From Chromobacterium subtsugae (GTDB lineage Bacteria > Pseudomonadota > Gammaproteobacteria > Burkholderiales > Chromobacteriaceae), in NCBI RefSeq assembly GCF_001676875.1, contig NZ_JYKA01000002.1, positions 62,001 to 126,000 of the forward strand: a stretch of DNA of 64,000 nucleotides. The letters run 5' to 3'. Positions 1 through 7,481 of this stretch are shown piece after piece. The translations under genes were made by a program, and so were the position numbers. The stretch's first letter is position 1, and every line of letters starts with the position of its first letter. The notes beneath the pieces are model-generated. The model had not been told where the DNA came from. It ran no database searches and saw only the letters and a list, made by a program, of their open reading frames with translations.

Positions 1-332
1 TCGACGCGGACGTCGAACCAGCTTTCAATGCTGCGGGTGAGGAACTGCGCCGACACGGTGAACACCAACAGGCCGGGCACCAGCGCCACGCCGGCGAACA
101 TCAGCGCCAGCCGCTGGGTCAGCTTGGCGCCGAACACCCGGTTCTTCACCCGCTGGCGCAAGCGCCACAGCTGGCGGCCCACCACGCTGAGCAGGGCCAG
201 CAGCAGCAGGCTGTTGAGGCCGAACACCCACCAGTAGTAGTCGTTGAGCTTTGAGGCGTTGCCGGTGGCCACGGCCAGCAGGTAGAGCAGGATCGCCCCC
301 AGCGTCGCCATCGCGATGGTGGCGTAGCGCAT
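1..332 (-). CDS. NtrY-like sensor histidine kinase, N-terminal part (runs off the left edge)
   Basis: Only the first 110 codons are present; the rest lies beyond the left edge. The start ATG (332-330) overlaps the TGA of the upstream DUF4390 gene, so the two are translationally coupled. The visible part has two membrane segments (about residues 8-24 and 36-55), a basic stretch, and a third hydrophobic segment (about 74-96) followed by a SIESWFDVRV motif. From memory, that motif is typical of NtrY-type kinases just before the HAMP/PAS/kinase region. In Neisseriales such a kinase usually follows rsmB and a DUF4390 gene and is paired with a sigma-54-type response regulator. The catalytic domains cannot be seen here, so the NtrY assignment is inference. 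Confidence 0.75.
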   Translation of the reverse strand, partial: MRYATIAMATLGAILLYLLAVATGNASKLNDYYWWVFGLNSLLLLALLSVVGRQLWRLRQRVKNRVFGAKLTQRLALMFAGVALVPGLLVFTVSAQFLTRSIESWFDVRV

Positions 333-928
333 CAGCCGCCGTCCTTGATGTCGAGCTTGACCCAGTCGGAATCCAGCGACCAGTCGTCGGAGCCCAGCGC
401 ATTCATCTGGAAAGGCTTGGGCAAATCTCCGATGTCGAGCAGCAGCCGCACCTGGCCGGCCACCTGGCCCGGCTTTCTGGGGTCCAGCGTGCCGGGATTG
501 AGCACCCGCCAGCCCTGGATCGCGCCGATAGCCGCCAGCGCCTCGCGCAGGCTGGGGTAGTAATTGGACAGGCTGCCGATGCTGACGCGGTAGCGGCCGG
601 TCAGCGACTGGTAGGACAGTTTGAAGCTGAGCTGCGCGTGCGGGTCGAACCACTCGCGCAGGCTCAGGTAATAGGCGGTGGTGCGCGGCTTGATCAGCTG
701 GAACTCCAGCCGAAACCCCAGCGACACCCCCTGCTGCAGCGCTTCGCTGAGGCTGGGGGTGAGCTTGGTGAGAAACCGAGTGCTGACCGACAGCGTGCCG
801 TCAGCCATCACTTCGGCTTCGGCGCGGCGCGGCGCGATGGCGTCCGCCTGCGCCGCCGGAATCAGACAGCACAGCAGGCCCAGCAGCAGGCTAATGTTTC
901 TCAAGCAGCGCGTAATAGAAGCCGTCAT
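332..928 (-). CDS. DUF4390 family exported protein
   Basis: A 198-residue protein with a signal peptide: a short basic start, a leucine-rich core at about residues 10-20, and a likely cleavage after AQA. The body (SRFxxxLTPxLxEALxxG near the start; later a YYLSLREWFDP segment) matches my memory of DUF4390, a periplasmic family of unknown function. Its gene overlaps the end of rsmB by 38 bp and overlaps the sensor kinase start by one base. The tight rsmB-DUF4390-kinase order suggests a role in the kinase's envelope signalling, but this is inferred from position only. No strong ribosome binding site precedes the ATG, which fits translational coupling to rsmB. Confidence 0.85.
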   Translation of the reverse strand: MTASITRCLRNISLLLGLLCCLIPAAQADAIAPRRAEAEVMADGTLSVSTRFLTKLTPSLSEALQQGVSLGFRLEFQLIKPRTTAYYLSLREWFDPHAQLSFKLSYQSLTGRYRVSIGSLSNYYPSLREALAAIGAIQGWRVLNPGTLDPRKPGQVAGQVRLLLDIGDLPKPFQMNALGSDDWSLDSDWVKLDIKDGG

Positions 929-2141
929 GACGCTCACAGGGCAGCAGTTGCTCCTGCCTCGGGCACGCCGCATCCGGGTGGCGCTGCAGGAAGCTTTCCA
1001 ATTGCTGTTGGTTTTCTTCGGGAAAAATCGAGCAGGTAGCGTATAGCATTTTTCCGCCGCTGGCGAGCAAGGGCCACAACGCGTCCGCCATCGCCGCCTG
1101 CTGGCGGCCCAGCGCGGCGAAATCGCCGGGGCGGCGCAGCCATTTGATGTCGGGATGGCGGCGCACCACGCCGGAGGCCGAGCACGGCACGTCGGCCAGG
1201 ATGCGGTCGAACAGCTGGCCATCCCACCAGCTGTCGGGCCGGGCGGCGTCGGCCTCGCGCAGCTGGGCGGTGAGGCCCAGCCGCTCCAGATTGTCCGCCA
1301 CCCGCGCCAGCCGTGCGGCGTCGATGTCCAGCGCCGTCAGCTCGATGTCGGCCAGCTCCAGCATGTGGCCGGTCTTGCCGCCCGGCGCGGCGCAGGCGTC
1401 CAGCACGCGCTGGCCGGGCTGCAGGTCCAGCCAGTGCGCGGCGCGCTGCGCGCCCTCGTCCTGCACCGACACTGCGCCGTCGGCGAAGCCAGGCAGCTCG
1501 CGCACCGCCACCGGCTTGGCCAGCCGCACCGCCTCGCCGCCCAGCGCTTCCGCCTCCATGCCGGCGGCCCGCAGCCGCGCCAGGTAGTCGGCCGCGGCGC
1601 CGTCGCGGCGGTTGACCCGCAGCGTCAGCGGCGGGTGGGAGTTGGCGGCGGCCATCACCTGCCGCCATTGCTCTGGATAAGCGGCCTGCACCCGCTGCAG
1701 CCACCAGCTGGGATGGTTGCAGTTGGCCACCGGATCGCGCTCGGCCAGCTGGACCAGCTCGTCGCGCCGGCGCAGGAAATTGCGCAGCACGCCGTTGACC
1801 AGGCCCTTGAAATTGCCCTTGGCCAGCGTGCCGGCCAGCGTCACCGCCTCGTTGACCACCGCGTAGCTGGCGGCGCGGGTGTGCTGCAATTGATAGAAGG
1901 CGATGACCAGCACCCGCTCCAGCTGCGGCTCGGGCAGCGGCTTGGGCACCAGCTGGCGCAAATGGTGCCGCAGCGCGCCCAGGTGGCGCAGGCTGCCGTA
2001 GCTGAGATCCTGCAGCGCGCCGCGCTCGGCGGCGGATAGATTGGGCGCCTGGCGGTGGGCGGCGGCCAGCGCCTCGGTCAGAGTGGTGCCGGCCTCGACG
2101 CGGCCCAGAATGTCCGCGGCCAGCTGCTGGATATGATGCAT
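891..2141 (-). CDS. rsmB: 16S rRNA (cytosine(967)-C(5))-methyltransferase RsmB
   Basis: A 416-residue cytosolic enzyme that methylates C967 of 16S rRNA using S-adenosylmethionine. An N-terminal NusB-like helical domain (about residues 1-140) precedes the Fmu/NOL1 methyltransferase domain. The SAM motif VLDACAAPGGKTGHML is clear, and the catalytic motif PCSASGVVRRHPDIKW carries the first conserved Cys. A second conserved Cys follows in the LYATCSIFPEEN segment. E. coli RsmB is slightly longer (about 429). I chose ATG 2141, which begins MHHIQQLAADIL, over an upstream in-frame start because the homologous region begins there. It belongs to the def-fmt-htpX-rsmB run, but a terminator-like hairpin separates it from htpX. 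Confidence 0.95.
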   Translation of the reverse strand: MHHIQQLAADILGRVEAGTTLTEALAAAHRQAPNLSAAERGALQDLSYGSLRHLGALRHHLRQLVPKPLPEPQLERVLVIAFYQLQHTRAASYAVVNEAVTLAGTLAKGNFKGLVNGVLRNFLRRRDELVQLAERDPVANCNHPSWWLQRVQAAYPEQWRQVMAAANSHPPLTLRVNRRDGAAADYLARLRAAGMEAEALGGEAVRLAKPVAVRELPGFADGAVSVQDEGAQRAAHWLDLQPGQRVLDACAAPGGKTGHMLELADIELTALDIDAARLARVADNLERLGLTAQLREADAARPDSWWDGQLFDRILADVPCSASGVVRRHPDIKWLRRPGDFAALGRQQAAMADALWPLLASGGKMLYATCSIFPEENQQQLESFLQRHPDAACPRQEQLLPCERHDGFYYALLEKH

Positions 2142-2154
2142 GGCGTGTCTTTCG

Positions 2155-2187
2155 ATAAAACAAGGCCAGTCCCGCGCGGAACTGGCC
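2155..2187 (-). terminator. Rho-independent terminator after htpX
   Basis: On the minus strand a hairpin with arms GGCCAGT and ACTGGCC (2187-2181 and 2170-2164), extended by two more pairs after one mismatch, is followed by TTGTTTTAT. It sits between the htpX stop and the rsmB start, so it should end or attenuate transcription from def-fmt-htpX before rsmB. Confidence 0.6.
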
Positions 2188-2213
2188 CTCATGGCTGTTT
2201 CAAATATAAACGT

Positions 2214-3071
2214 TCAATACGCGCCGCGCGCCAGCGCGTTCAGGCGCTCGATGCGTTCGGCGGTGTGCGGGTGGGTGCGGAACAAGTCGCCCAGGCCCCC
2301 GCCGCCGGACAGCGGGTTGATGATCATCATCTGCGCCGTTTCCGGGTGCGCCTCGGCCGTCGGCATCGCGATGCCCTGCGCGTAGTACTCGATCTTCTGC
2401 AGCGCCGACGCCAGCGCCAGCGGGTCGCCGGAAATCTCCGCGCCGCCGCGGTCGGCTTCGAATTCGCGCGCGCGCGAGATCGCCATCTGGATCAGGCTGG
2501 CCGCCACCGGCGCCAGAAAGGCCATCGCCAGGCGCGGCAGCAGGCCGACCGGCTGGCCGTTCTCGTCGCGGCCGCCGAAGAACATGGCGAAGTTGGCCAG
2601 CGCGGAGATCGCGCCGGCCATGGTGGCGGAAATGGTGGATATCAGCGTGTCGCGGTGTTTGACGTGGGCCAGCTCGTGCGCCATCACGCCGCGCAGCTCG
2701 CGGTAGTCGAGCATGCGCATGATGCCGCTGGTGGCGGCCACCGCGGCGTTTTCCGGATTGCGGCCGGTGGCGAAGGCGTTCGGCTGCTCCTCGTGGATCA
2801 CGTAGACGCGCGGCATCGGCAGGCCGGCGCGCTGCGCCAGCTCCGCCACCATGCCGTAGAACTCGGGCGCGCTATTGGCGTCCACTTCCTGCGCGTTGTA
2901 CATCGACAGCACCATGCGGTCGGAATTCCACCAGGCGAACAGATTCATGCCGCCGCCGAACAGCAGCGCCAGCAGCATCCCCGCCTTGCCGCCTATCATG
3001 CCGCCTATCAACGCGAACAAGGCCATGATCGCGGCCATCAGCACCGTGGTCTTCAGCCAGTTGTCGTTCAT
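2214..3071 (-). CDS. htpX: Protease HtpX (membrane zinc metalloprotease)
   Basis: A 285-residue inner-membrane protease of family M48 that degrades misfolded membrane proteins, overlapping in role with FtsH. Two N-terminal membrane segments (about residues 8-28 and 31-48) are followed by the zinc site HELAH (His132, Glu133, His136). Further hydrophobic segments lie at about 150-170 and 180-200, and the conserved [15 protein letters not shown] motif supplies the third zinc ligand. Length matches E. coli HtpX (293). The ATG at 3071 lies 41 bp beyond the fmt stop (both on the minus strand), so co-transcription with fmt and def is likely. A terminator-like hairpin follows it. Confidence 0.96.
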   Translation of the reverse strand: MNDNWLKTTVLMAAIMALFALIGGMIGGKAGMLLALLFGGGMNLFAWWNSDRMVLSMYNAQEVDANSAPEFYGMVAELAQRAGLPMPRVYVIHEEQPNAFATGRNPENAAVAATSGIMRMLDYRELRGVMAHELAHVKHRDTLISTISATMAGAISALANFAMFFGGRDENGQPVGLLPRLAMAFLAPVAASLIQMAISRAREFEADRGGAEISGDPLALASALQKIEYYAQGIAMPTAEAHPETAQMMIINPLSGGGGLGDLFRTHPHTAERIERLNALARGAY

Positions 3072-3112
3072 GTTCTACCCTTATCTGCTTTGTGGTCCAG
3101 AGGCTTGGAAAC

Positions 3113-4036
3113 TCAAACGCCCAGCCGGGTTCCCGCCGGCAGGCTCTTGCCGGCGACGAAATCGCGCGCCGCCAGCCGCTTGCCGCCGGCCGCCTGCAGC
3201 ACGGTCAGCCGCACCAGGCCCTGGCCGGCGCCCACCAGCACGCCGTCGGCGTCGGCCGACACCACCGCGCCCGGCTCCGCGGCGCCGGCCTCGGCAACCG
3301 CCATCCACAGCTTCAGCGGCTCGCCGCCAAGCGTGGTGAAGGCGCCCGGCGCCGGATTGTAGGCGCGGATGGCGCGGGCGACGTCCTCGGCCGGCAGCGT
3401 CCAGTCCACCTCCGCCTCGGCCTTGGCCAGCTTCTGCGCGTAGGTGACGCCGTCTTCCGGCTGTTTTTGCGGCGCGATCGCGTCCAGGCGGCCCAGAGTC
3501 TCGACGATGGCTTGCGCGCCGCAAGCGGCCAGCTTGTCGTGCAGCGAGGCGGCGGTTTCGTCGGCGGCGATCGCCAGCGGATGGATGCTCAGCATGTCGC
3601 CGGTATCCAGGCCGACGTCCATCTGCATGATGGTGATGCCGGTTTCGCCGTCGCCGGCCAGGATCGCGCGCTGGATAGGCGCCGCGCCGCGCCAGCGCGG
3701 CAACAGCGAGGCGTGGATGTTCAGGCAGCCGCGCGCCGGAATCTCCAGCACATCCCGCGGCAGGATCAGGCCGTAAGCAGCCACCACCATCAGCTCGGCG
3801 CCGATGTCGCGCAGCATCTGCTGCGCCTCCAGGTTGCCGCGCAGCTTTTCCGGCTGCTCGACGCGCAGACCGTGGGCCAGCGCCACTTCCTTCACCGGGC
3901 TGGGCTTCAGCTTCATGCCGCGGCCGGCCGGCCGGTCCGGCTGGGTCAGCACCAGCGCGATCTCATGGCCGGCGGCGATCAGCTCGCGCAGCGCGGCGGC
4001 GGCGAATTCCGGCGTGCCGGCAAAAATCAGTTTCAT
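3113..4036 (-). CDS. fmt: Methionyl-tRNA formyltransferase
   Basis: A 307-residue enzyme that formylates initiator Met-tRNA with 10-formyltetrahydrofolate. The N-terminal start MKLIFAGTPEFAA is characteristic. The folate-binding and catalytic segment NIHASLLPRWRGAAPIQ carries the conserved Asn and His, and the catalytic Asp is in the following DVGLDTGDML segment. A C-terminal OB-like domain occupies about residues 205-307. Length is close to E. coli Fmt (315). It lies 72 bp downstream of def on the same strand, the classic def-fmt pair: Def removes the formyl group that Fmt adds. Confidence 0.97.
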   Translation of the reverse strand: MKLIFAGTPEFAAAALRELIAAGHEIALVLTQPDRPAGRGMKLKPSPVKEVALAHGLRVEQPEKLRGNLEAQQMLRDIGAELMVVAAYGLILPRDVLEIPARGCLNIHASLLPRWRGAAPIQRAILAGDGETGITIMQMDVGLDTGDMLSIHPLAIAADETAASLHDKLAACGAQAIVETLGRLDAIAPQKQPEDGVTYAQKLAKAEAEVDWTLPAEDVARAIRAYNPAPGAFTTLGGEPLKLWMAVAEAGAAEPGAVVSADADGVLVGAGQGLVRLTVLQAAGGKRLAARDFVAGKSLPAGTRLGV

Positions 4037-4108
4037 CGTCAGGGCTTTCCGCTAAATGACAGCGGCGCCGTCGCGCGGCGCCGCCTGCTCCTGGCCATCC
4101 GGCCTGGC

Positions 4109-4612
4109 TTACATATTCTGTTTTTCGCGCTTTTTCAGCTTGGTCTTGATGCGGGTCTGCTTCATCTGCGACAGCCGCTCGACGAACACCACGCCGTTCA
4201 GGTGGTCGATCTCGTGCTGGATGCAGATCGCCAGCAGGCCGTCGGCCTCCAGTTCGAACGGCTTGCCGTCGCGATCCAGCGCCTTCACCTTGACGTGCTC
4301 GGCGCGGGTCACCTTGTCGTAGATGCCGGGCACCGACAGGCAGCCTTCCTCGTAAACGGTTTCGCCGTTCTTCTCGACGATTTCCGGGTTGATGAACACC
4401 CGGCGCTCGTCGCGCTCTTCCGAGATGTCCATCACCACCAGGCGGCGGTGGTAGTCGACCTGGGTGGCCGCCAAGCCTATGCCCTTGGCTTCGTACATGG
4501 TCTCGAACATATCGTCGATCTGCTGCTGCAACGCGGCGTCGAAAACCTCCACCGGCTTGGCCACGGTGTGCAGTCTATCGTCCGGGTAATGCAAAATGTT
4601 CAACAGCGCCAT
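4109..4612 (-). CDS. def: Peptide deformylase
   Basis: A 167-residue metal-dependent enzyme that removes the formyl group from nascent proteins. All three family motifs are present: [17 protein letters not shown] (metal-binding Cys) and QHEIDHLNG (two metal-binding His and the catalytic Glu). Length matches E. coli Def (169). It is the first gene of the minus-strand run def-fmt-htpX and is divergent from the LysM gene. The GGAG upstream is about 12 nt from the ATG at 4612, slightly far, but no better start exists. Confidence 0.97.
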   Translation of the reverse strand: MALLNILHYPDDRLHTVAKPVEVFDAALQQQIDDMFETMYEAKGIGLAATQVDYHRRLVVMDISEERDERRVFINPEIVEKNGETVYEEGCLSVPGIYDKVTRAEHVKVKALDRDGKPFELEADGLLAICIQHEIDHLNGVVFVERLSQMKQTRIKTKLKKREKQNM

Positions 4613-4632
4613 TGGTATTTATTCACTCCAAG

Positions 4633-4662
4633 TTGTCGTATTGCCGCGCCCGCGCCGATAAT
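4633..4662 (+). promoter_or_regulatory. Candidate sigma-70 promoter for the LysM-dprA-smg run
   Basis: TTGTCG (4633-4638) and GATAAT (4657-4662) are separated by 18 bp, giving a leader of about 70 nt before the ATG at 4740. The -10 overlaps a TATTAT reading on the other strand, which could serve def, so the two divergent promoters may overlap. Read by eye only. Confidence 0.4.
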
Positions 4663-4739
4663 ACAGCCATCCGACGCAGCTTTCGTTCCGTCCCCGCTCC
4701 GGGCCCCGGGCCTGCCGGCACCAAGATTGGGATTCATTC

Positions 4740-5777
4740 ATGCGTAACCGCATTATATCGCTTGCTCTGGCTCTAGGGCTGGCTCTTCCCGCCTTTTCCG
4801 ACGAACTGACGGTCAAACCCGACGCGCCGGCCCGCTACACGGTGGCCAGAGGGGACACCTTGTGGGGCATTTCCGCCCGCTACCTGAAAAGCCCGTGGCA
4901 ATGGCCCGAGCTGTGGCGGATGAACCGCGCCGACATCAAGAACCCGCACTGGATCTATCCCGGCGACGTGCTGACGCTGGATTACGTCGACGGCCGCCCG
5001 CGCTTGTCGCTGGCCGGCGACAGCCTGCGCGAGGTCAAGCTGTCGCCGCAGGCGCGGCCCGAGCAACAGGACCAGGCCATCGCCAGCATCCCGGCCGAGG
5101 CGATAGAACCCTTCCTCGCCCGCCCGCTGGTGGTGGATCCGGCGCAATTCGCCACCGCGCCGCGGCTGGTGGCCGGCCCCGACGAGCGCATCAGCATCAG
5201 CCAGGGCGACAAGGTCTACGCCAGCGGCGTCGGCGAAACCGGCACCTGGCAGGCCTACCGGCTGGGCAAACCGCTGCTCGACCCCGACAGCCAGGCGGTG
5301 CTGGGCGTCGAGGCCGCCTACAGCGGCGACTTGGTGGCGGACAAGCTGGGCCGCGACGTGCAGACGCTGCGGGTCCGGCGCGTGGCCGGTGAAATCCTGA
5401 TCGGCGACCATCTGGTGCGCGCGCCGCGCGAGCAGTTCGTCAACTACGTGCCGCATTCGCCGCCGCCAGGCCTGCGCGGCAAGATCATCAGCACCTACCA
5501 GGGCATAGACGGCGCGGCGCAATACTCAACCGTCGCGGTCAACCTGGGCAGCCAGGCCGGCATGGAGCCCGGCCTGGTGTTCGGCATCTACAAGAAAGGC
5601 GGCGACATCATGATCGACGGTCCGGACGGCAAGCCCCGCCGCACGCAGCTGCCGACCGAACAGGCCGGCAAGCTGTTCGTCTACCGCGTGTTCGACAAGG
5701 TTTCCTACGCGCTAGTGCTGGACAGCACCAGCGCCATCTATGTCGGCGACGGCATCGCCGCGCCGGAGGCCGAATGA
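4740..5777 (+). CDS. LysM domain-containing exported protein
   Basis: A 345-residue envelope protein. It has a signal peptide (residues 1-20, cleavage near AFS-DE) followed directly by one LysM peptidoglycan-binding domain (about residues 32-80), with the typical YTVARGDTLWGIS start and an IYPGDVL end. The remaining 260 residues show no catalytic motif I recognise. The last codons overlap the dprA start (ATGA), so the two are translationally coupled. A LysM gene next to dprA is a common arrangement in betaproteobacteria. A role in envelope or natural-transformation physiology is possible but not shown by the sequence. Confidence 0.88.
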   Translation: MRNRIISLALALGLALPAFSDELTVKPDAPARYTVARGDTLWGISARYLKSPWQWPELWRMNRADIKNPHWIYPGDVLTLDYVDGRPRLSLAGDSLREVKLSPQARPEQQDQAIASIPAEAIEPFLARPLVVDPAQFATAPRLVAGPDERISISQGDKVYASGVGETGTWQAYRLGKPLLDPDSQAVLGVEAAYSGDLVADKLGRDVQTLRVRRVAGEILIGDHLVRAPREQFVNYVPHSPPPGLRGKIISTYQGIDGAAQYSTVAVNLGSQAGMEPGLVFGIYKKGGDIMIDGPDGKPRRTQLPTEQAGKLFVYRVFDKVSYALVLDSTSAIYVGDGIAAPEAE

Positions 5778-6844
5778 GCGCCCCCTGGCTGAAGCTGGCG
5801 CTGACTCCCGGCATCGGCCCGGTCGGCTTTCTCAAGCTGATCGACGCCTTCGGCTCGGCCGAGCACGCCGCCGCCGCCCGCGCCGCCCAGACGGAAAAGC
5901 TGATCGGCCGCGAGGCCGCCGACGCGCTGCAGCAGGACCTGGCCGCGCCTATGGTGGAGGCCGCGCAGGTCTGGTCCGAAGGCGAAGGCTGCCACCTGCT
6001 GACGCTGCTGGACCCCGATTATCCGCCGCAACTGGCCGAAGCGGCGTCGCCGCCGCCCTTGCTGTTCGCCCGCGGCCGGCGCGAGCTGCTGGCGCGGCCT
6101 ATGCTGGCGGTGGTCGGCAGCCGCGCCGCCACCCCGCAGGGCAAGCGCAACGCCGAGGACTTCGCCGCCGGCCTGGCGGCGCACGGCTATACCATCGTCA
6201 GCGGCCTGGCCAGCGGCATCGACGCCGCCGCCCACCAGGGCGCGCTCGCCCACCCCGCGTCCACCATCGCGGTGGTCGGCACCGGCATCGACCGGGTCTA
6301 CCCGGCCGGCAACCGCGCGCTGGCCCACCGCATCGCGGCCGAAGGCCTGCTGCTGTCGGAATTCCCGCTGGGCATGGGGCCGCTGCCCGGGCACTTCCCG
6401 CGCCGCAACCGCATCATCGCCGGCCTGGCGCGCGGCTGCCTGGTGGTGGAGGCCGGCACCGCCTCCGGCTCGCTGATCAGCGCGCGGCTGGCGATGGAAA
6501 GCAACCGCGACGTGATGGCGATTCCCGGCAGCATCCACAACCCGCAGGCGCGCGGCTGCCACCAGCTGATCAAGGACGGCGCGCGGCTGGTGGAAAGCGT
6601 CGACGACGTGCTGGACGAAGTCGGCCGCCTGTCGGCGCGGCAGGTCGAACAAGCCGCGCCGGACGGCGGGAAAGCCGCGCCGCTGCTGGACGCCATGGGT
6701 TGGGAACCGGCGCTGGCCGAGAACCTGGCGGACGCGCTCGGGTTGACTGCCGGGGAGGTTTACGCGATGCTGCTCGAACTGGAGCTGGACGGCCAGGTGG
6801 CCAGCCTCGCCGGCGGCCGCTTTCAAAGGCTGGCTCGAACCTGA
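5774..6844 (+). CDS. dprA: DNA-processing protein DprA (Smf)
   Basis: A 356-residue cytosolic protein that protects incoming single-stranded DNA and loads RecA during natural transformation. An N-terminal SAM-like helical region is followed by the Rossmann-type DprA core: VVGSRAATPQG, then the SGLASGIDAAAHQGAL motif, then FPRRNRIIAGL and the GTASGSLISA segment. A C-terminal winged-helix-like region (about 295-356, DALGLTAGEVYAML) resembles the DML1-like domain. Its ATG overlaps the TGA of the LysM gene by four bases. It lies 30 bp before smg, so LysM-dprA-smg probably form one transcript ending at the hairpin at 7395. Confidence 0.95.
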   Translation: MSAPWLKLALTPGIGPVGFLKLIDAFGSAEHAAAARAAQTEKLIGREAADALQQDLAAPMVEAAQVWSEGEGCHLLTLLDPDYPPQLAEAASPPPLLFARGRRELLARPMLAVVGSRAATPQGKRNAEDFAAGLAAHGYTIVSGLASGIDAAAHQGALAHPASTIAVVGTGIDRVYPAGNRALAHRIAAEGLLLSEFPLGMGPLPGHFPRRNRIIAGLARGCLVVEAGTASGSLISARLAMESNRDVMAIPGSIHNPQARGCHQLIKDGARLVESVDDVLDEVGRLSARQVEQAAPDGGKAAPLLDAMGWEPALAENLADALGLTAGEVYAMLLELELDGQVASLAGGRFQRLART

Positions 6845-6874
6845 ACGCATGCCGTTCTCCAATGAAAAATACCG

Positions 6875-7333
6875 ATGTTTGACGTACTCACCTATTTATT
6901 CGAGCAATACAGCGACCCCGCCGCCTTCGGCGACCGCAACGCCCTCACCCGCCAGCTGAACGCCGTCGGCTTCGACGATGACGACATCGGCGAAGCGCTG
7001 GACTGGCTGGACAGCGTCGGCGAAACCAGCGTGGAAGCCTACGCCGGCGCCGACGAAGGCAGCGGCCTGCGCGTCTACGCCGACAGCGAGCTGGAGCACC
7101 TGCCCGCCGACGTGCGCGGCCTGATCCAGTTTCTGGAGGACAACGGCGCGTTGACCCCGTCGCAGCGCGAGATGGTGATAGACCGCCTGCTGGAGCTGGA
7201 CGGCGAAGACCTGGACGTCGCCAACGCCAAACTGCTGGTGCTGATGGTGTTGTGGGCGCAACAGGCGGAACTGCCGATACTGCTCGGCGAAGCGCTGCTG
7301 GAAGCGGTGCACGGCGAGCCCACCATGCAATAA
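6875..7333 (+). CDS. smg: Smg family protein (DUF494)
   Basis: A 152-residue acidic cytosolic protein beginning MFDVLTYLFEQY, the hallmark start of the Smg/DUF494 family. Its biochemical function is not established. Genes of this family usually sit beside dprA and topA, exactly as here, which supports the assignment more than any motif does. A weak ribosome binding site precedes the ATG at 6875. A strong terminator follows the gene at 7395. Confidence 0.92.
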   Translation: MFDVLTYLFEQYSDPAAFGDRNALTRQLNAVGFDDDDIGEALDWLDSVGETSVEAYAGADEGSGLRVYADSELEHLPADVRGLIQFLEDNGALTPSQREMVIDRLLELDGEDLDVANAKLLVLMVLWAQQAELPILLGEALLEAVHGEPTMQ

Positions 7334-7394
7334 CTTGTCAGGCCAGGCGGCGAGGCTTAACATGCCGCCGTTCGGCCAAGCGGCTTTCCGTGAT

Positions 7395-7424
7395 CAAGAG
7401 CGCCCTTGCGCTCTTGTTTTGTTT
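7395..7424 (+). terminator. Rho-independent terminator after smg
   Basis: A perfect 9-bp stem, CAAGAGCGC / GCGCTCTTG, with a CCTT loop is followed by TTTTGTTT. It separates the LysM-dprA-smg run from topA, so topA needs its own promoter in 7425-7481 or read-through. Confidence 0.85.
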
Positions 7425-7481
7425 GACGGATATAACAAGATGTGTCCGCCGGTCACCCCGGCTTGAAATTGAAAAGATAAC

